A DNA stretch of 64,000 nt, taken from Nitrosomonas sp. Lineage in GTDB: Bacteria; Pseudomonadota; Gammaproteobacteria; Burkholderiales; Nitrosomonadaceae. Below are positions 17,297 through 26,639 of this stretch, one piece after another; position 1 is the stretch's first letter, and each line of letters opens with the position of its first letter. Location: contig NZ_JAHBZY010000013.1 in assembly GCF_019635155.1 (NCBI RefSeq), forward strand, positions 1 through 64,000, given 5' to 3'. The position numbers and the translations under genes were made by a program. Below the pieces are notes generated by a model. It saw only the letters and a list, made by a program, of their open reading frames with translations, was not told the origin of the DNA and ran no database searches.

Positions 17297-18739
17297 TTAA
17301 GCAGTTACAATATGCTCCTCAGGAATTTCGATGTTATTGAATATGATAGAGAATGATGTTCCTATACCAGGTTCGCTGGCAACCTTAATTTTTAATTTAT
17401 TATTTTCAGCGGCGATTTTAACAATCGATAAGCCAATGCCACTCGTTGCTTTGTTATGCATAGCCGCTCGTGGTGAATAAAAATATTCGTTGAAAATATT
17501 GGGTAAATCCTTACTTTCGATGCCAATGCCGTGATCAGTAATTGTGATATTAGCACCATGATTCAATGTATCAATTTCTGATGTAATTTCAACCGATGTG
17601 TTTTCATGTGAATATGTGATTGCATTGGAAATAATATTTTCCAATAAAATTCCTAATTGATCGGGAATTACATCGCAAATAAAATTTTTAATGGATAAAT
17701 TAAGCGTGACATGTTTGGAACTGGCAACAGGCGTTAATTTTTCTATGCATTTTTGTAATACAGCCTGGATTTCAACCGATTCAAAAACTGCCGTATCAAG
17801 GCAAGTATCCTTTAGTCGCTCTAACCTCAGCAAATCAAGAATCAAACCGGACATATTTTTTGCACGAACATCCATTTGTTCAAGCGCGGTATTAACTTCC
17901 ACCGAGGTTTCACCAAGATAACCGTCTTTAATCAAATTGATTTTGCTGCGAATGGCATCAAGCGGAGATTTCAATTGATGCGTAATGAGTAGCGCATATT
18001 GATCTTTCTCGACTTGTGCTTGGTTGATTTGCTTATATGCTTCCAAAAGGTGGCGTTCGTGAGCGCGAACTATCAATGAAAGCCTAGAAACCACGTACCA
18101 AACGATAATAAACAGCGTGTCGAGAAAGGACATCCAGAGTAGCGCACTTTCTGTGCGATCGGTATCGATCGAAAGATGGCTACTTATTAACGTTGAAAGG
18201 GGTGTTTGTGTAATAAAAAAATTGTCCAACAGAATTACGATCGTATCCATAAAACAGACTAAGATCGTTACATACAAACTTTCCCTTGTTGAGAAAAATA
18301 TACATGCAAGAGCAATGTGCAGTACGTAGAAAAAGGAAATCGGTGTGGTGGTGCTTCCGATATAATGCACGACAACGGATAGGCAGAGCAGATCAACAAT
18401 GATCTGTACCCATAAATTGATTGAGGGTGAATTATATTTACTGGGACGACAGTGATCTAGGGCAAACAGATAGGTAATATTAGCAATAATCAATATTACA
18501 ATAATAGCGATCGGCCATTTTTTCTGTTCACTGATACCAAATTGCGCCAGGGTATCTGACGCGGATAGCATCAAGATTTCGAAAAATACCAGCGTAACTA
18601 TCAGGATCCAGCGAAATGTTATGAACCAGCGGATATTGCTGATCAAAACATCGTCACTGAGCTTTAGCTTGTCTCCTTTAATTTCAAGAAGAATATTTTG
18701 ATTACTTGGTTTATTCCAGGAAAACTCGGTCGCTGCCAT
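17297..18739 (-). CDS. Membrane sensor histidine kinase
   Basis: 480 residues. About six TM helices in residues 30-225 form the sensor part, with no recognisable periplasmic domain. A HisKA segment follows with phosphoacceptor His in LLITHQLKSPLDAIRSKI, then HATPase_c with N box NIISNAITYSHEN, G1 DHGIGIESKDLP and G2 GIGLSIVKIAAEN. It follows the receiver-only regulator by 15 bp on the same strand, so they form a two-gene system. The signal is unknown. Because the partner has no DNA-binding domain, the output may be a phosphorelay or protein interaction. Confidence 0.9.
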   Translation of the reverse strand: MAATEFSWNKPSNQNILLEIKGDKLKLSDDVLISNIRWFITFRWILIVTLVFFEILMLSASDTLAQFGISEQKKWPIAIIVILIIANITYLFALDHCRPSKYNSPSINLWVQIIVDLLCLSVVVHYIGSTTTPISFFYVLHIALACIFFSTRESLYVTILVCFMDTIVILLDNFFITQTPLSTLISSHLSIDTDRTESALLWMSFLDTLFIIVWYVVSRLSLIVRAHERHLLEAYKQINQAQVEKDQYALLITHQLKSPLDAIRSKINLIKDGYLGETSVEVNTALEQMDVRAKNMSGLILDLLRLERLKDTCLDTAVFESVEIQAVLQKCIEKLTPVASSKHVTLNLSIKNFICDVIPDQLGILLENIISNAITYSHENTSVEITSEIDTLNHGANITITDHGIGIESKDLPNIFNEYFYSPRAAMHNKATSGIGLSIVKIAAENNKLKIKVASEPGIGTSFSIIFNNIEIPEEHIVTA

Positions 18740-18754
18740 TCATTGTTAGCTCTG

Positions 18755-19144
18755 TTATGCGGCTTCGCCGGTGTGCTTTAAGCGTTCATTGATGGTTGCG
18801 AGCAGACTTATCGGCTCAACGGGCTTTTCCATGATACAAACCCATTCATGCGATCCATTTTCAAAGTAAGGTCTGATCATATCGCCCAAAGACGTCAAGA
18901 AAATGGCTTGCATCCGTGGAAAGCGTTTGTGAATCGTTGCATAGGTTGTCAAGCCAGAGTCCATCGATTCAACCATAACATCAAGAATAGCCAAATCCGG
19001 GTGCTTATTTTCGTCTTCTAAAGAGTCAATGAATTCCTGCATAGATAGATAGCTATCAACATCGTAACCGTTTTTAGTTAAAATCCGCTGAACCGATTCT
19101 CGAATATCTGCGTCATCGTCAACGTGTGCAATTTTTGGTGCCAT
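18755..19144 (-). CDS. Single-domain response regulator (receiver only)
   Basis: 129-residue CheY-like receiver with no output domain. Acidic pocket VDDDAD (residues 8-13), phosphoacceptor Asp in LAILDVMVESMDSG, switch Thr in IFLTSLGDM and conserved Lys in MEKPVEP are all present. The start is supported by AAAGGAGGT 6-7 bases upstream. It is the first gene of an operon with the histidine kinase. A receiver-only product suggests signalling by protein contact or onward phosphotransfer. Confidence 0.93.
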   Translation of the reverse strand: MAPKIAHVDDDADIRESVQRILTKNGYDVDSYLSMQEFIDSLEDENKHPDLAILDVMVESMDSGLTTYATIHKRFPRMQAIFLTSLGDMIRPYFENGSHEWVCIMEKPVEPISLLATINERLKHTGEAA

Positions 19145-19191
19145 TATAATGAACCTCCTTTTTTATCTTGCCTCGATTTGAGTAACTAAGA

Positions 19192-19212
19192 AACCCCTTA
19201 CAAATCGGGGTT
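19192..19212. terminator. Hairpin in the 5' leader of the receiver-kinase operon
   Basis: AACCCC (19192-19197) pairs with GGGGTT (19207-19212) around a 9-base loop. Read on the minus strand the hairpin is followed by TCTT and lies about 48 bases upstream of the receiver start, so it could be a leader attenuator or a terminator for ubiE-side readthrough. The stem is short and the T tract weak. Confidence 0.3.
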
Positions 19213-19397
19213 ATTATACCCAATCATATCGCAGCGTGTGTGAATAATATGTGAAATATATCGGCGCATAATAGGAAAAAAGTAGTTATTTGAACAATTG
19301 TATGTACTGATTAGATTTTTTAAGTTTGCTAAAAATTAAAGTCAGTTTTCTTTAAATAGTCGCTCAAGAAAACCAAGAAAATGGCGAAGATGCACGA

Positions 19398-20132
19398 TTA
19401 AAATTTATATCCACGGTGTAATGCAACGATACCTGCTGTCAAGTTGAAAAATTCCACACGCTCAAAACCGGATTGTTGCATGAGTTCTTGCAATTCCAAT
19501 TGTGTAGGGTGCATACGAATAGATTCGGCCAGATAACGATAACTTTCACTATCATTGGCTATTACTTTTCCCATTACCGGGAGTATTTTGAATGAGTACG
19601 CATCATATGCGAATTGCAAAGGTTTCCAGACTCTGGAGAACTCCAATACGATAACAGTTCCGCCAGGTTTGAGGACACGCAACATTTCTTTAAGTGCTAC
19701 ATCTTTGCGTGTCATATTTCTCAGACCGAAAGCGACGCTGACGCAATTAAAATAGCTATCGGGGAATGGTAATTTTTCAGCATCGCACTGTGCAGCCGGG
19801 GTCGGTGCACCATCATCAATCAAGCGATCCCGGCCGATAGAGAGCATGGAATTGTTAATGTCGGTTAACCAAACCTCCCCGGAATTACCGACTTTTTGCA
19901 AGAATAATGAGCTTAAATCGCCAGTTCCTCCAGCAATATCGAGTACTTTATCGCCCTTTCGTACACCGCTAACCTCGATTGCAAATCGTTTCCAGATACG
20001 ATGAAGCCCCATTGACATTAAGTCATTCATCAAATTGTAACGTTCGGCTACGGAATGGAAAACTTCTGCAACTCTGCCGGCTTTTTCTTCTTCGGCAACA
20101 GTGTTAAAGCCAAAATGGGTTGTCTTACGCAT
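19398..20132 (-). CDS. ubiE: Ubiquinone/menaquinone C-methyltransferase UbiE
   Basis: SAM-dependent C-methylation of the demethoxyquinol ring. The start [20 protein letters not shown] gives 244 residues, the usual UbiE length. The open frame extends 27 codons further to a TTG overlapping the upstream DUF971 gene, which is less likely. The SAM motif I is [16 protein letters not shown], followed by DAEKLPFPD and [20 protein letters not shown], which is diagnostic of UbiE. It lies directly after the DUF971 gene on the same strand, a conserved neighbourhood in beta-proteobacteria. In a Nitrosomonas-type cell it would serve ubiquinone. Confidence 0.95.
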   Translation of the reverse strand: MRKTTHFGFNTVAEEEKAGRVAEVFHSVAERYNLMNDLMSMGLHRIWKRFAIEVSGVRKGDKVLDIAGGTGDLSSLFLQKVGNSGEVWLTDINNSMLSIGRDRLIDDGAPTPAAQCDAEKLPFPDSYFNCVSVAFGLRNMTRKDVALKEMLRVLKPGGTVIVLEFSRVWKPLQFAYDAYSFKILPVMGKVIANDSESYRYLAESIRMHPTQLELQELMQQSGFERVEFFNLTAGIVALHRGYKF

Positions 20133-20209
20133 AGTTAATTGAATTTGAAATGTAAAGTGAATATCGATTACTTGGTTGAAATAGTTCGCGATTTGCAGAT
20201 CTATGTGAT

Positions 20210-20587
20210 TCAATCAGCATCCCGACTAGCGCCTGCTTCCGATAAACGTTGCAGATAGTGTTGCCACATTTTATCGTGATTCAATCCGTAGCTATAAAGT
20301 AAATCCCAAGAATACAATCCGGTATTATGACCATCGGTAAAATTAAGTTGAATGGCATAATTGCCGGCAGGTTCAATTTCTTTAATGTTGATCATTCTTT
20401 TACCAGTTTGCAGTACTTCCTGCCCTGGGCCGTGGCCACACACTTCGGCAGAAGGCGAATGAACTCGCAAAAATTCGCATGAATAATGAAAAGTTTTTCC
20501 ATCGGAAAAAGAAATATCCAATATTCTCGATTTTTGATGTAGTTTGATTTCTACAGGAAAAGGAGTGTTCTTTGTCAAACCTGCCAT
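20210..20587 (-). CDS. DUF971 (gamma-butyrobetaine hydroxylase-like N-domain) protein
   Basis: 125-residue single-domain protein of the DUF971/GBBH-like N-terminal family, often encoded next to ubiE. Diagnostic parts are [20 protein letters not shown] (CEFLR core), [20 protein letters not shown] and [17 protein letters not shown]. The family fold can bind zinc or an iron-sulfur partner; no enzymatic role is proven. The start at 20587 is divergent from phoB, 89 bp away. Its stop overlaps the potential long form of UbiE. Confidence 0.88.
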   Translation of the reverse strand: MAGLTKNTPFPVEIKLHQKSRILDISFSDGKTFHYSCEFLRVHSPSAEVCGHGPGQEVLQTGKRMINIKEIEPAGNYAIQLNFTDGHNTGLYSWDLLYSYGLNHDKMWQHYLQRLSEAGASRDAD

Positions 20588-20676
20588 ATAATCTTTACGA
20601 ATGATTCGGGAAAGGATGTTCTTCTCATTGTAACAAACTGTGTCAATAATAATTGACCAAAAATTGGAATCTCTTT

Positions 20677-21399
20677 ATGGCGGCAAAAATACTGGTCGTA
20701 GAAGATGAAGCAGCTATTCTGGAATTGGTTATTTTTAATTTGCAGCAGGCTGGATATGACACTATTCGAGCGGAAAATGCAGAAAAAGCCATGATTGTGA
20801 TTAATGATTCGCTACCGGATTTAATTTTGCTTGATTGGATGCTGCCTGGTATGAGTGGAATTGAATTAGCACGAAAGTTGCGACGTAATGAACGTACACG
20901 TTTAATCCCGATTATCATGTTGACTGCTCGCGTACAAGAGGGGGATAAGGTGGCCGGGTTGGAAATTGGTGCGGATGATTACATTACTAAGCCGTTTTCT
21001 CCGCGTGAGCTGATTGCACGGATTAATGCGGTACTTCGCCGCATAGCCCCTGAAGCTTCTGATGAAGTGATTGAAATTAAAGGATTGAGACTTGATCCGT
21101 CGAATCATCGTGTTACTGCAAATAAACATGAAATTGATTTGGGTCCAACGGAGTATCGGCTATTACACTTCATGATGACGCATACCGACCGAGTCTATTC
21201 TCGCGGCCAGTTGCTGGATCGAGTGTGGGGCGATCATGTGTTTATCGAAGAGCGGACAGTCGATGTACACATTCGGCGATTACGTAAAGCATTACAATTA
21301 ACGGGAATGGATGATTGGATTCAAACGGTTAGAAGTGCTGGTTACCGGTTTTCGGTTGCTCCCGATTTATCTACAAGCGATTCTAATGAGGGAATTTAG
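20677..21399 (+). CDS. phoB: Phosphate regulon response regulator PhoB
   Basis: OmpR-family regulator, 240 residues from the ATG at 20677. An upstream in-frame start adds eight residues and is less likely. The receiver domain has acidic pocket VVEDEAA, phosphoacceptor [18 protein letters not shown] and TKPFSPRE. The C-terminal winged helix has [20 protein letters not shown] and [12 protein letters not shown]. It is followed by the PhoR kinase in the usual order. The two genes are separated by about 97 bp, so they may also have separate promoters. No clear Pho box was found upstream. Confidence 0.93.
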   Translation: MAAKILVVEDEAAILELVIFNLQQAGYDTIRAENAEKAMIVINDSLPDLILLDWMLPGMSGIELARKLRRNERTRLIPIIMLTARVQEGDKVAGLEIGADDYITKPFSPRELIARINAVLRRIAPEASDEVIEIKGLRLDPSNHRVTANKHEIDLGPTEYRLLHFMMTHTDRVYSRGQLLDRVWGDHVFIEERTVDVHIRRLRKALQLTGMDDWIQTVRSAGYRFSVAPDLSTSDSNEGI

Positions 21400-21496
21400 T
21401 CACCGCTTCGGAATTCGATTGATTACATTTTTTATAAATACGCTGATCGATTGTTAATCGAGAATTTTCAGCATCGTTATCTTGGAATTAATTTAA

Positions 21497-22822
21497 GTGT
21501 CAGATATTTGGCAGCGTTCTTCTAATATACTGTTAATGGTTTTTGCTACCTCTATCATTTGGATGATCTTTGGTACAGTGAAAGCGTTAGTCTTTTTCAA
21601 TTTGGCCTTGTTGTGGACGGTTTTTCACCATATACGCCATCTTGTCATGTTGGAACGGTGGTTACAGCTATCCGATCACACACCAGCAAGTATTCCGGCT
21701 GGATCTGGTGTATGGGACGATGTTTTTGCGCATCTGGCTCGCTATGTCCGGCAACATAGCCAAAGCCAGGAATTGTTGAGCCTCGCGCTGAAACGTATGC
21801 AAAGCGTCACTTCTGCGATGCCGGATGGCATTGTTATCTTGGATGAAAGCGATCGAATCGAATGGTGCAATCCGATCGCGGAACAGCATTTGGGTATCGA
21901 CTTATTGATGGATGCTGGTCAGCAAATTACCTATCTTGTGAGGCAAATGCCGTTTGTAGAGTATTTGGCTGCCCGTCAATATAGTAATCCGCTGATTCTG
22001 AAGCAAACCCGCATGCAAAATCTAATCATTTCTTTGCAGTTAGTTCCTTATGGCTTTAATCAGAAGCTATTGATCAGTAGGGATATTACGAGATTCGAGA
22101 AGATAGAAACCATGCGTCGTGATTTTATCGCGAATGTTTCTCATGAATTACGTACTCCTTTGACAGTCATTGGCGGCTTTCTTGAAACACTATCATCCAG
22201 TGAGAACTTGAATCCGGAATTTACTCAACGTGCGTTAGTATTAATGACAGAGCAAACGACACGTATGCAGCATTTAATCGAAGATTTGTTGATTTTGTCG
22301 AGACTGGAAAATGAACAAAATAAAGTTAAAGAGAAAAAAGTTGACGTTGTTCGGTTGCTGCATGGCATTTTACAGGATGCAGAATCCATCAATGCTGGAT
22401 GTCATCATATTAAGTTAAATATTACTTCACAAGATCAATTGCTTGGAAGTGAAGAAGAATTACGTAGCGCGTTCGGTAATTTAATCAGTAATGCGATTCG
22501 CTACACGCCGGATGATGGTGAGATCTGCATCAATTGGGAGAAGCGGAACGGACAAGGATTATTTTTTGTACAAGATAGTGGTATCGGCATCGAACCCGAG
22601 CATATTCCACGGTTAACAGAACGTTTTTATCGAGTTGACAGCAGCCGCTCTCGGGAAACAGGTGGTACCGGGTTAGGTCTTGCGATAGTCAAACATGTAC
22701 TAAACCGTCATGATGCTCACCTGGAGGTAACTAGCGAAGTTGGCAAAGGGAGTCGATTCGCTATCTTGTTTCCTTCCAAACGATTGATTTCTGAGGATGG
22801 TATTAATGCCGAAAGTAAGTGA
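21497..22822 (+). CDS. phoR: Phosphate sensor histidine kinase PhoR
   Basis: 441 residues with a GTG start at 21497. Two N-terminal membrane helices (about 10-55) have almost no periplasmic loop, as in PhoR. A PAS domain (about 90-190) contains SAMPDGIVILDESDRIEWCN. HisKA follows with FIANVSHELRTPLTVIGGFL, then HATPase_c with NLISNAIRYTPDDGEI, DSGIGIEPEHI and GGTGLGLAIVKHVLNRH. This architecture and the adjacent PhoB point to control by the phosphate transporter. No pst or phoU gene is nearby, so the signal source is elsewhere. Confidence 0.92.
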   Translation: MSDIWQRSSNILLMVFATSIIWMIFGTVKALVFFNLALLWTVFHHIRHLVMLERWLQLSDHTPASIPAGSGVWDDVFAHLARYVRQHSQSQELLSLALKRMQSVTSAMPDGIVILDESDRIEWCNPIAEQHLGIDLLMDAGQQITYLVRQMPFVEYLAARQYSNPLILKQTRMQNLIISLQLVPYGFNQKLLISRDITRFEKIETMRRDFIANVSHELRTPLTVIGGFLETLSSSENLNPEFTQRALVLMTEQTTRMQHLIEDLLILSRLENEQNKVKEKKVDVVRLLHGILQDAESINAGCHHIKLNITSQDQLLGSEEELRSAFGNLISNAIRYTPDDGEICINWEKRNGQGLFFVQDSGIGIEPEHIPRLTERFYRVDSSRSRETGGTGLGLAIVKHVLNRHDAHLEVTSEVGKGSRFAILFPSKRLISEDGINAESK

Positions 22823-22894
22823 GATTATTTATTCCAAGTTGCTACGAAAGGAATGGGATGATTGCAGATTATGATACTGACAGTTGAACACGGT

Positions 22895-22930
22895 GAAAAA
22901 CAACCACTGGCTAGTCAATGGTTGTTTTTC
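22895..22930 (+). terminator. Terminator after phoR
   Basis: Perfect 12-base stem: GAAAAACAACCA pairs with TGGTTGTTTTTC (22919-22930) around a 12-base loop. The descending arm ends in a T run on the plus strand and the mirror arm gives one on the minus strand, so it can end both phoR and the convergent exported-protein gene. Confidence 0.75.
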
Positions 22931-22960
22931 TGCTATTTAAACATGACTAGTTGTTTTTAC

Positions 22961-23344
22961 TTATCTGATTGCTGATTGCTCGTGGCCAAAATTGGCTTGT
23001 GCTTTATTAATAATAACATTACTTTGCTCTAAGGCCATTTTCTTGTGAAATTCAACAGCACTCCGGCTATTTGCTAAAAGTGTCTCGTATTCATGGATAT
23101 TGGCGATGGTGTGTGCTCGAAAACTCTGTCCTTGTCTGCCGTAGTAGTAAGGGTGAGCTTCATACTTCTCAAGGTATTCTTTATTTTTTTGCAGTTTTTC
23201 TTCCATTTCCTTTGTTTGATTTTCGAAATATGAAGTCAGCGCGGCATGGTCGCTATCATCAATACCATCCACTGCAAATACTGAAGAAACTGATAGACTA
23301 AACGCTAATACTGATAATAACGAAATAAGTTTTGCTGCTTTCAT
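22961..23344 (-). CDS. Exported protein of unknown function
   Basis: 127 residues from the ATG at 23342-23344, supported by TTGGAGGGT upstream. A signal peptide (MKAAKLISLLSVLAFSLSVS) with likely cleavage after VFA leads to a small helical, charged mature protein (e.g. NQTKEMEEKLQKNKEYLEKY, HTIANIHEYETLLANSRSAV). It is probably a periplasmic coiled-coil protein. No family is recognised with certainty. Similar small helical exported proteins are common in Nitrosomonas-type genomes, but nothing in the sequence gives a role. Confidence 0.75.
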   Translation of the reverse strand: MKAAKLISLLSVLAFSLSVSSVFAVDGIDDSDHAALTSYFENQTKEMEEKLQKNKEYLEKYEAHPYYYGRQGQSFRAHTIANIHEYETLLANSRSAVEFHKKMALEQSNVIINKAQANFGHEQSAIR

Positions 23345-23555
23345 GTAAGTACCCTCCAACGGTAAATGAATGTTGTTTCTTAAAGTGACGTCATATTAAC
23401 GCTGGTAATTCGATGAGTATATTGGGGAAACCTTGGTTTTTATCTAATGGTTTCCATTAAGCGGCAGGGGCTGGTTACATTGAAAAAATCTGGCGGCTGA
23501 TAATAGCAAGGAAGAAATATCTGAATCTAAAAGGTGCACACATATCACACGGGCG

Positions 23556-24437
23556 ATGATTGCAAGAATCACTATTATTTGTTTTCTTACGTTATTAAGC
23601 GGATGTAGCTTGCTGCGCTTAAGCTATGATCATGGACCACGGTTGACATGGTGGTGGATTGATAGTTACGTGGGTTTCAACAATGAGCAAATACCGCTTG
23701 CTAAGCAAGCGATACATGAATGGTTCGATTGGCACCGCTCATCGCAATTACCGCATTATGCAGACTGGCTGGCGGTGGTGCGTGAACATATGGATAGCGC
23801 CGTTACTTCGGCTCAAATTTGTCAATGGTCCGATGAATTACAGAAATTGATTGCTCCAGCCATTGATCAAGCTGTACAGCTCAGCACGCCGTTGATTATG
23901 AATCTAAATAAAGCGCAATGGGATAATTTAGAGCGAGGTTTTGCTAAGAGTAACGATGAGTTACGAAAAAACTTCCTGCAACCTGATCTTAACGATCGTT
24001 ATAAAGCATCTGTCAAACGCGCGGTTAAACGCATTAAAAATCTCTATGGGGATATTACCGAAACACAACAGCAACTCATCGATACCAGTATCAAAACCTC
24101 ACCATTCAATCCGGAGCTATGGTTAGCCGAACGTCAGCGTCGGCAGGGAATAACTTTACAGATACTCAATCAATTGACCATTGGGCTAATTTCGGATGAT
24201 CAGACGGCAAGCGTACTTCGTAGCATAATTGAATATACCGTTCGTTCAGACGATCCTAATTATCGAGCTTATCAAGTGGAAATGACTGAGTATACTTGTG
24301 ATGTTATTGCACGAATGCATAATAGCGCGAATAAAATCCAACGCCAGCACGTGCATGATAAGTTAAAAAATTGGGAGATTGATTTACGTGTATTATTTGA
24401 AGAAAATCATCGAAATATTTCAATAGAAACGAGGTAA
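23556..24437 (+). CDS. DUF6279-like lipoprotein
   Basis: 293-residue lipoprotein with signal MIARITIICFLTLLSGC (lipobox LSGC). The mature region starts with RLSYDHGPRLTWWWIDSYVG, followed by an all-helical domain rich in W, Q and E. The YDHGPRLxWWWIDxYxxF segment and overall layout match the DUF6279 lipoproteins of beta/gamma-proteobacteria, whose role is unknown. The start ATG at 23556 lacks a strong ribosome site. It stands alone between an oppositely oriented exported protein and the desaturase. Confidence 0.8.
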   Translation: MIARITIICFLTLLSGCSLLRLSYDHGPRLTWWWIDSYVGFNNEQIPLAKQAIHEWFDWHRSSQLPHYADWLAVVREHMDSAVTSAQICQWSDELQKLIAPAIDQAVQLSTPLIMNLNKAQWDNLERGFAKSNDELRKNFLQPDLNDRYKASVKRAVKRIKNLYGDITETQQQLIDTSIKTSPFNPELWLAERQRRQGITLQILNQLTIGLISDDQTASVLRSIIEYTVRSDDPNYRAYQVEMTEYTCDVIARMHNSANKIQRQHVHDKLKNWEIDLRVLFEENHRNISIETR

Positions 24438-24741
24438 TTCATGTCTCACAAAATTCTTATTGTATTAATACACTGACTTGGTCAGCATGGTTTTCTGAGT
24501 ACTTTATCTATATACCGTGATCTGCTGAGCGCTGTTTTTGTTTTATAAATTTCAAAAAAGAAATTAATAGTTAATTAATATTTCTTTTCCACATAAGGTG
24601 GTATAGAATTTTGATCGAAAATAATAAAATTAAAAATGGCACATTAGGTATTTTTTAAGAATTTATAGCACAGAGTTGACAGTTTATTTGTTTTATTAGT
24701 CAGATCTGTAAATCGCAGGCCTTTAAAAGGATGGTAATTAT
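24438..24741. other. Intergenic region, 304 bp
   Basis: AT-rich spacer between the DUF6279 lipoprotein and the desaturase, both on the plus strand. It should contain the desaturase promoter. No RNA gene or repeat was recognised. A very short open frame at 24441 (MSHKILIVLIH, then TGA) is not supported as a gene. Confidence 0.5.
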
Positions 24742-25932
24742 ATGATTTCTGATTTTCTCACATTGATTTCGGGTGTGATCGTTATGCCATGGTGGGGATA
24801 TGTCGTTGTTACTCTGGTTTTAACTCATATCACAATTGCTTCTATCACGATTTATCTTCATCGTCATTCTGCACATCGTGCATTGGAGTTGCATCCACTG
24901 CCGAGCCATTTTTTCCGTTTCTGGCTATGGCTCACAACTGGCATGGTTACAAAAGAATGGACAGCTATACATCGTAAACACCATGCAAAATGCGAAACGA
25001 ACGATGACCCGCATAGTCCGGTTATTTATGGCATTGGGAAAGTATTGGCCGAAGGTTCCGAGCTTTATCGAAAGGAAGCTAAGAACAAAGAAACACTCAA
25101 ACGTTATGGATACGGAACTCCGGATGATTGGGTGGAGCGTAATATATATAGTAAACATAGCGCCAAAGGTGTAGCGTTAATGTTGATTATTAACGTGATT
25201 TTATTTGGACCGATCGGTATTACGATATGGGCCATACAAATGTTATGGGCTCCAGTTTTTGCTGCGGGCATTATTAATGGCGTAGGTCATTATTGGGGGT
25301 ATCGTAATTTTCAAGCAGAAGATGCCAGTAGAAATATCGTGCCATGGGGTATTCTGATTGGTGGTGAAGAATTGCATAATAACCACCATGCTTATGCAAC
25401 GTCTGCACGATTGTCCAATAAATGGTATGAATTTGATATTGGATGGCTTTATATAAGAATTTTGGAAATGGCAGGACTTGCAAAAGTTAAAAAAATTGCA
25501 CCTAAACTGCGTATTGATAGTGCCAAGACCGAATGCGATTCGGATACCTTGCAAGCAGTAATATCTCATCGCTATGAAGTGCTAGCGAAATATACAAAGT
25601 CGCTAAAAGCGACGTTGGCACAAGAAATAATTCATTTGAAAGAAGCAACCGCTGAATATGGAATAGATAATTCCACTTTGAAGCGTTGGATATTAGCGGA
25701 TTCTAGAACTTTGCAAGATCATGAGCGCGAGAAACTGAATCAAGTTTTGAGTAATACTAAGACACTCGATAAAGTTTATACCATGCGCGAAGAACTAGCT
25801 GAGATTTGGCAACGCTCAACAGCTTCGACTGAAGAACTTGTTAAAAAATTAGAAGACTGGTGTCGGCGTGCAGAAGAAAGTGGTATTGAAGTTCTACAAA
25901 CATTTTCTCAACGGCTGCGTTGTTATGCATAG
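24742..25932 (+). CDS. Membrane fatty acid (acyl-CoA/phospholipid) delta-9-type desaturase
   Basis: 396 residues. A di-iron membrane desaturase introducing a double bond in acyl chains. The three histidine boxes are HRHSAHR (about 40), HRKHHA (about 76) and HNNHHA (about 214), with four hydrophobic segments between them. The C-terminal 130 residues form a soluble helical tail (CDSDTLQAVISHRYEVLAKY onwards, ending ESGIEVLQTFSQRLRCYA), usual in bacterial DesA-type proteins of this subgroup. AAAAGGATGG before the start is an acceptable ribosome site. It probably adjusts membrane fluidity; the electron donor is not encoded nearby. Confidence 0.9.
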   Translation: MISDFLTLISGVIVMPWWGYVVVTLVLTHITIASITIYLHRHSAHRALELHPLPSHFFRFWLWLTTGMVTKEWTAIHRKHHAKCETNDDPHSPVIYGIGKVLAEGSELYRKEAKNKETLKRYGYGTPDDWVERNIYSKHSAKGVALMLIINVILFGPIGITIWAIQMLWAPVFAAGIINGVGHYWGYRNFQAEDASRNIVPWGILIGGEELHNNHHAYATSARLSNKWYEFDIGWLYIRILEMAGLAKVKKIAPKLRIDSAKTECDSDTLQAVISHRYEVLAKYTKSLKATLAQEIIHLKEATAEYGIDNSTLKRWILADSRTLQDHEREKLNQVLSNTKTLDKVYTMREELAEIWQRSTASTEELVKKLEDWCRRAEESGIEVLQTFSQRLRCYA

Positions 25933-25975
25933 CTTTAAGTCTTGTTTTGCCTAGCAAAGTGATTTCATTAAGAAT

Positions 25976-26005
25976 GATAGTTCAATGCAGTTGCATTGAA
26001 CTATC
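25976..26005. terminator. Bidirectional terminator after the desaturase
   Basis: Perfect 14-base stem GATAGTTCAATGCA / TGCATTGAACTATC with a 2-base core loop, placed between convergent genes. It is the strongest palindrome in this stretch. The flanking T tract is weak, but position and symmetry favour transcription termination for both genes. Confidence 0.65.
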
Positions 26006-26044
26006 AATGAATATCTTCCTTTATTTGTAACCAAATCAATTCAG

Positions 26045-26476
26045 TTATTGCCAACCGGTTATTTCATATCCTTTTTCTTGCAAGCAACGCGAAACAAAAT
26101 TAATGTACGCATGATTGGGTTTTGAAGATCTTGAAGAAAATAATAAGCTTCGAAGGAGCCCGGCAGTAGCGCCGCTGGCTGCGCCGATTAATGAACCTCG
26201 TCCTGCTGCTCCGTAAATAGCGCCACCTACGGCACCGCTGGCAGCACCAACGCCGGCACCCATTGCCGTATTGGTAGCAACGTTACCTAATTGCCCAGTA
26301 TTTTCTCTAGCTCCCGCCGATTCTGCTAATTGCCTGCATGCTTCGATATCCTGTTCAGCTACTTGTTTACCTACTGATAGAAAATGCGAGTTAGGATATA
26401 CGACCGGACCGGTAGCTGAACAAGCGGATAAGCTCATAAAAACCAAACTGATCAGTAATGCCATCAGTATTTTCAT
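26045..26476 (-). CDS. Glycine-zipper lipoprotein (17 kDa surface-antigen-like)
   Basis: 143 residues from the ATG at 26474-26476, with AAAGGATCAC just upstream. A lipoprotein signal (MKILMALLISLVFMSLSAC) is followed by GPVVYPNSHFLSVGK and a central glycine-zipper region of two GxxxG-rich passes (AMGAGVGAASGAVGGAIYG, GSLIGAASGATAGLLRSLL). The C-terminal YINFVSRCLQEKGYEITGWQ resembles the tail of outer-membrane glycine-zipper lipoproteins. It is likely an outer-membrane or periplasmic structural protein. The exact role is unknown. Confidence 0.82.
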   Translation of the reverse strand: MKILMALLISLVFMSLSACSATGPVVYPNSHFLSVGKQVAEQDIEACRQLAESAGARENTGQLGNVATNTAMGAGVGAASGAVGGAIYGAAGRGSLIGAASGATAGLLRSLLFSSRSSKPNHAYINFVSRCLQEKGYEITGWQ

Positions 26477-26580
26477 AGTTGTGATCCTTTTTATTTCTTT
26501 CAGTACGCAATAATTTGCTACTGTGATATTTCTATAATTACTTTTCATGCAAGGGCAGCGAAGCGATGCGGAGTGGAAAA

Positions 26581-26613
26581 ATTACCCCTGCAACGAGGGC
26601 TTTGCGGGGGTAA
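26581..26613 (-). terminator. Terminator of the peroxidase gene
   Basis: TTACCCC-TGCAA and TTTGC-GGGGGTAA form a GC-rich stem just downstream of the peroxidase stop at 26640 (minus strand). On the minus strand the hairpin is followed by TTTTTCC, giving a good intrinsic terminator. Confidence 0.65.
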
Positions 26614-26639
26614 ATAATTTTAAACAATACTTGATTAGA

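Noticed and set aside
24441-24545. Short frame MSHKILIVLIH then TGA, continuing open afterwards
   Set aside because: A stop readthrough or selenocysteine gene was considered. There is no family match and no structure visible, so chance is more likely.
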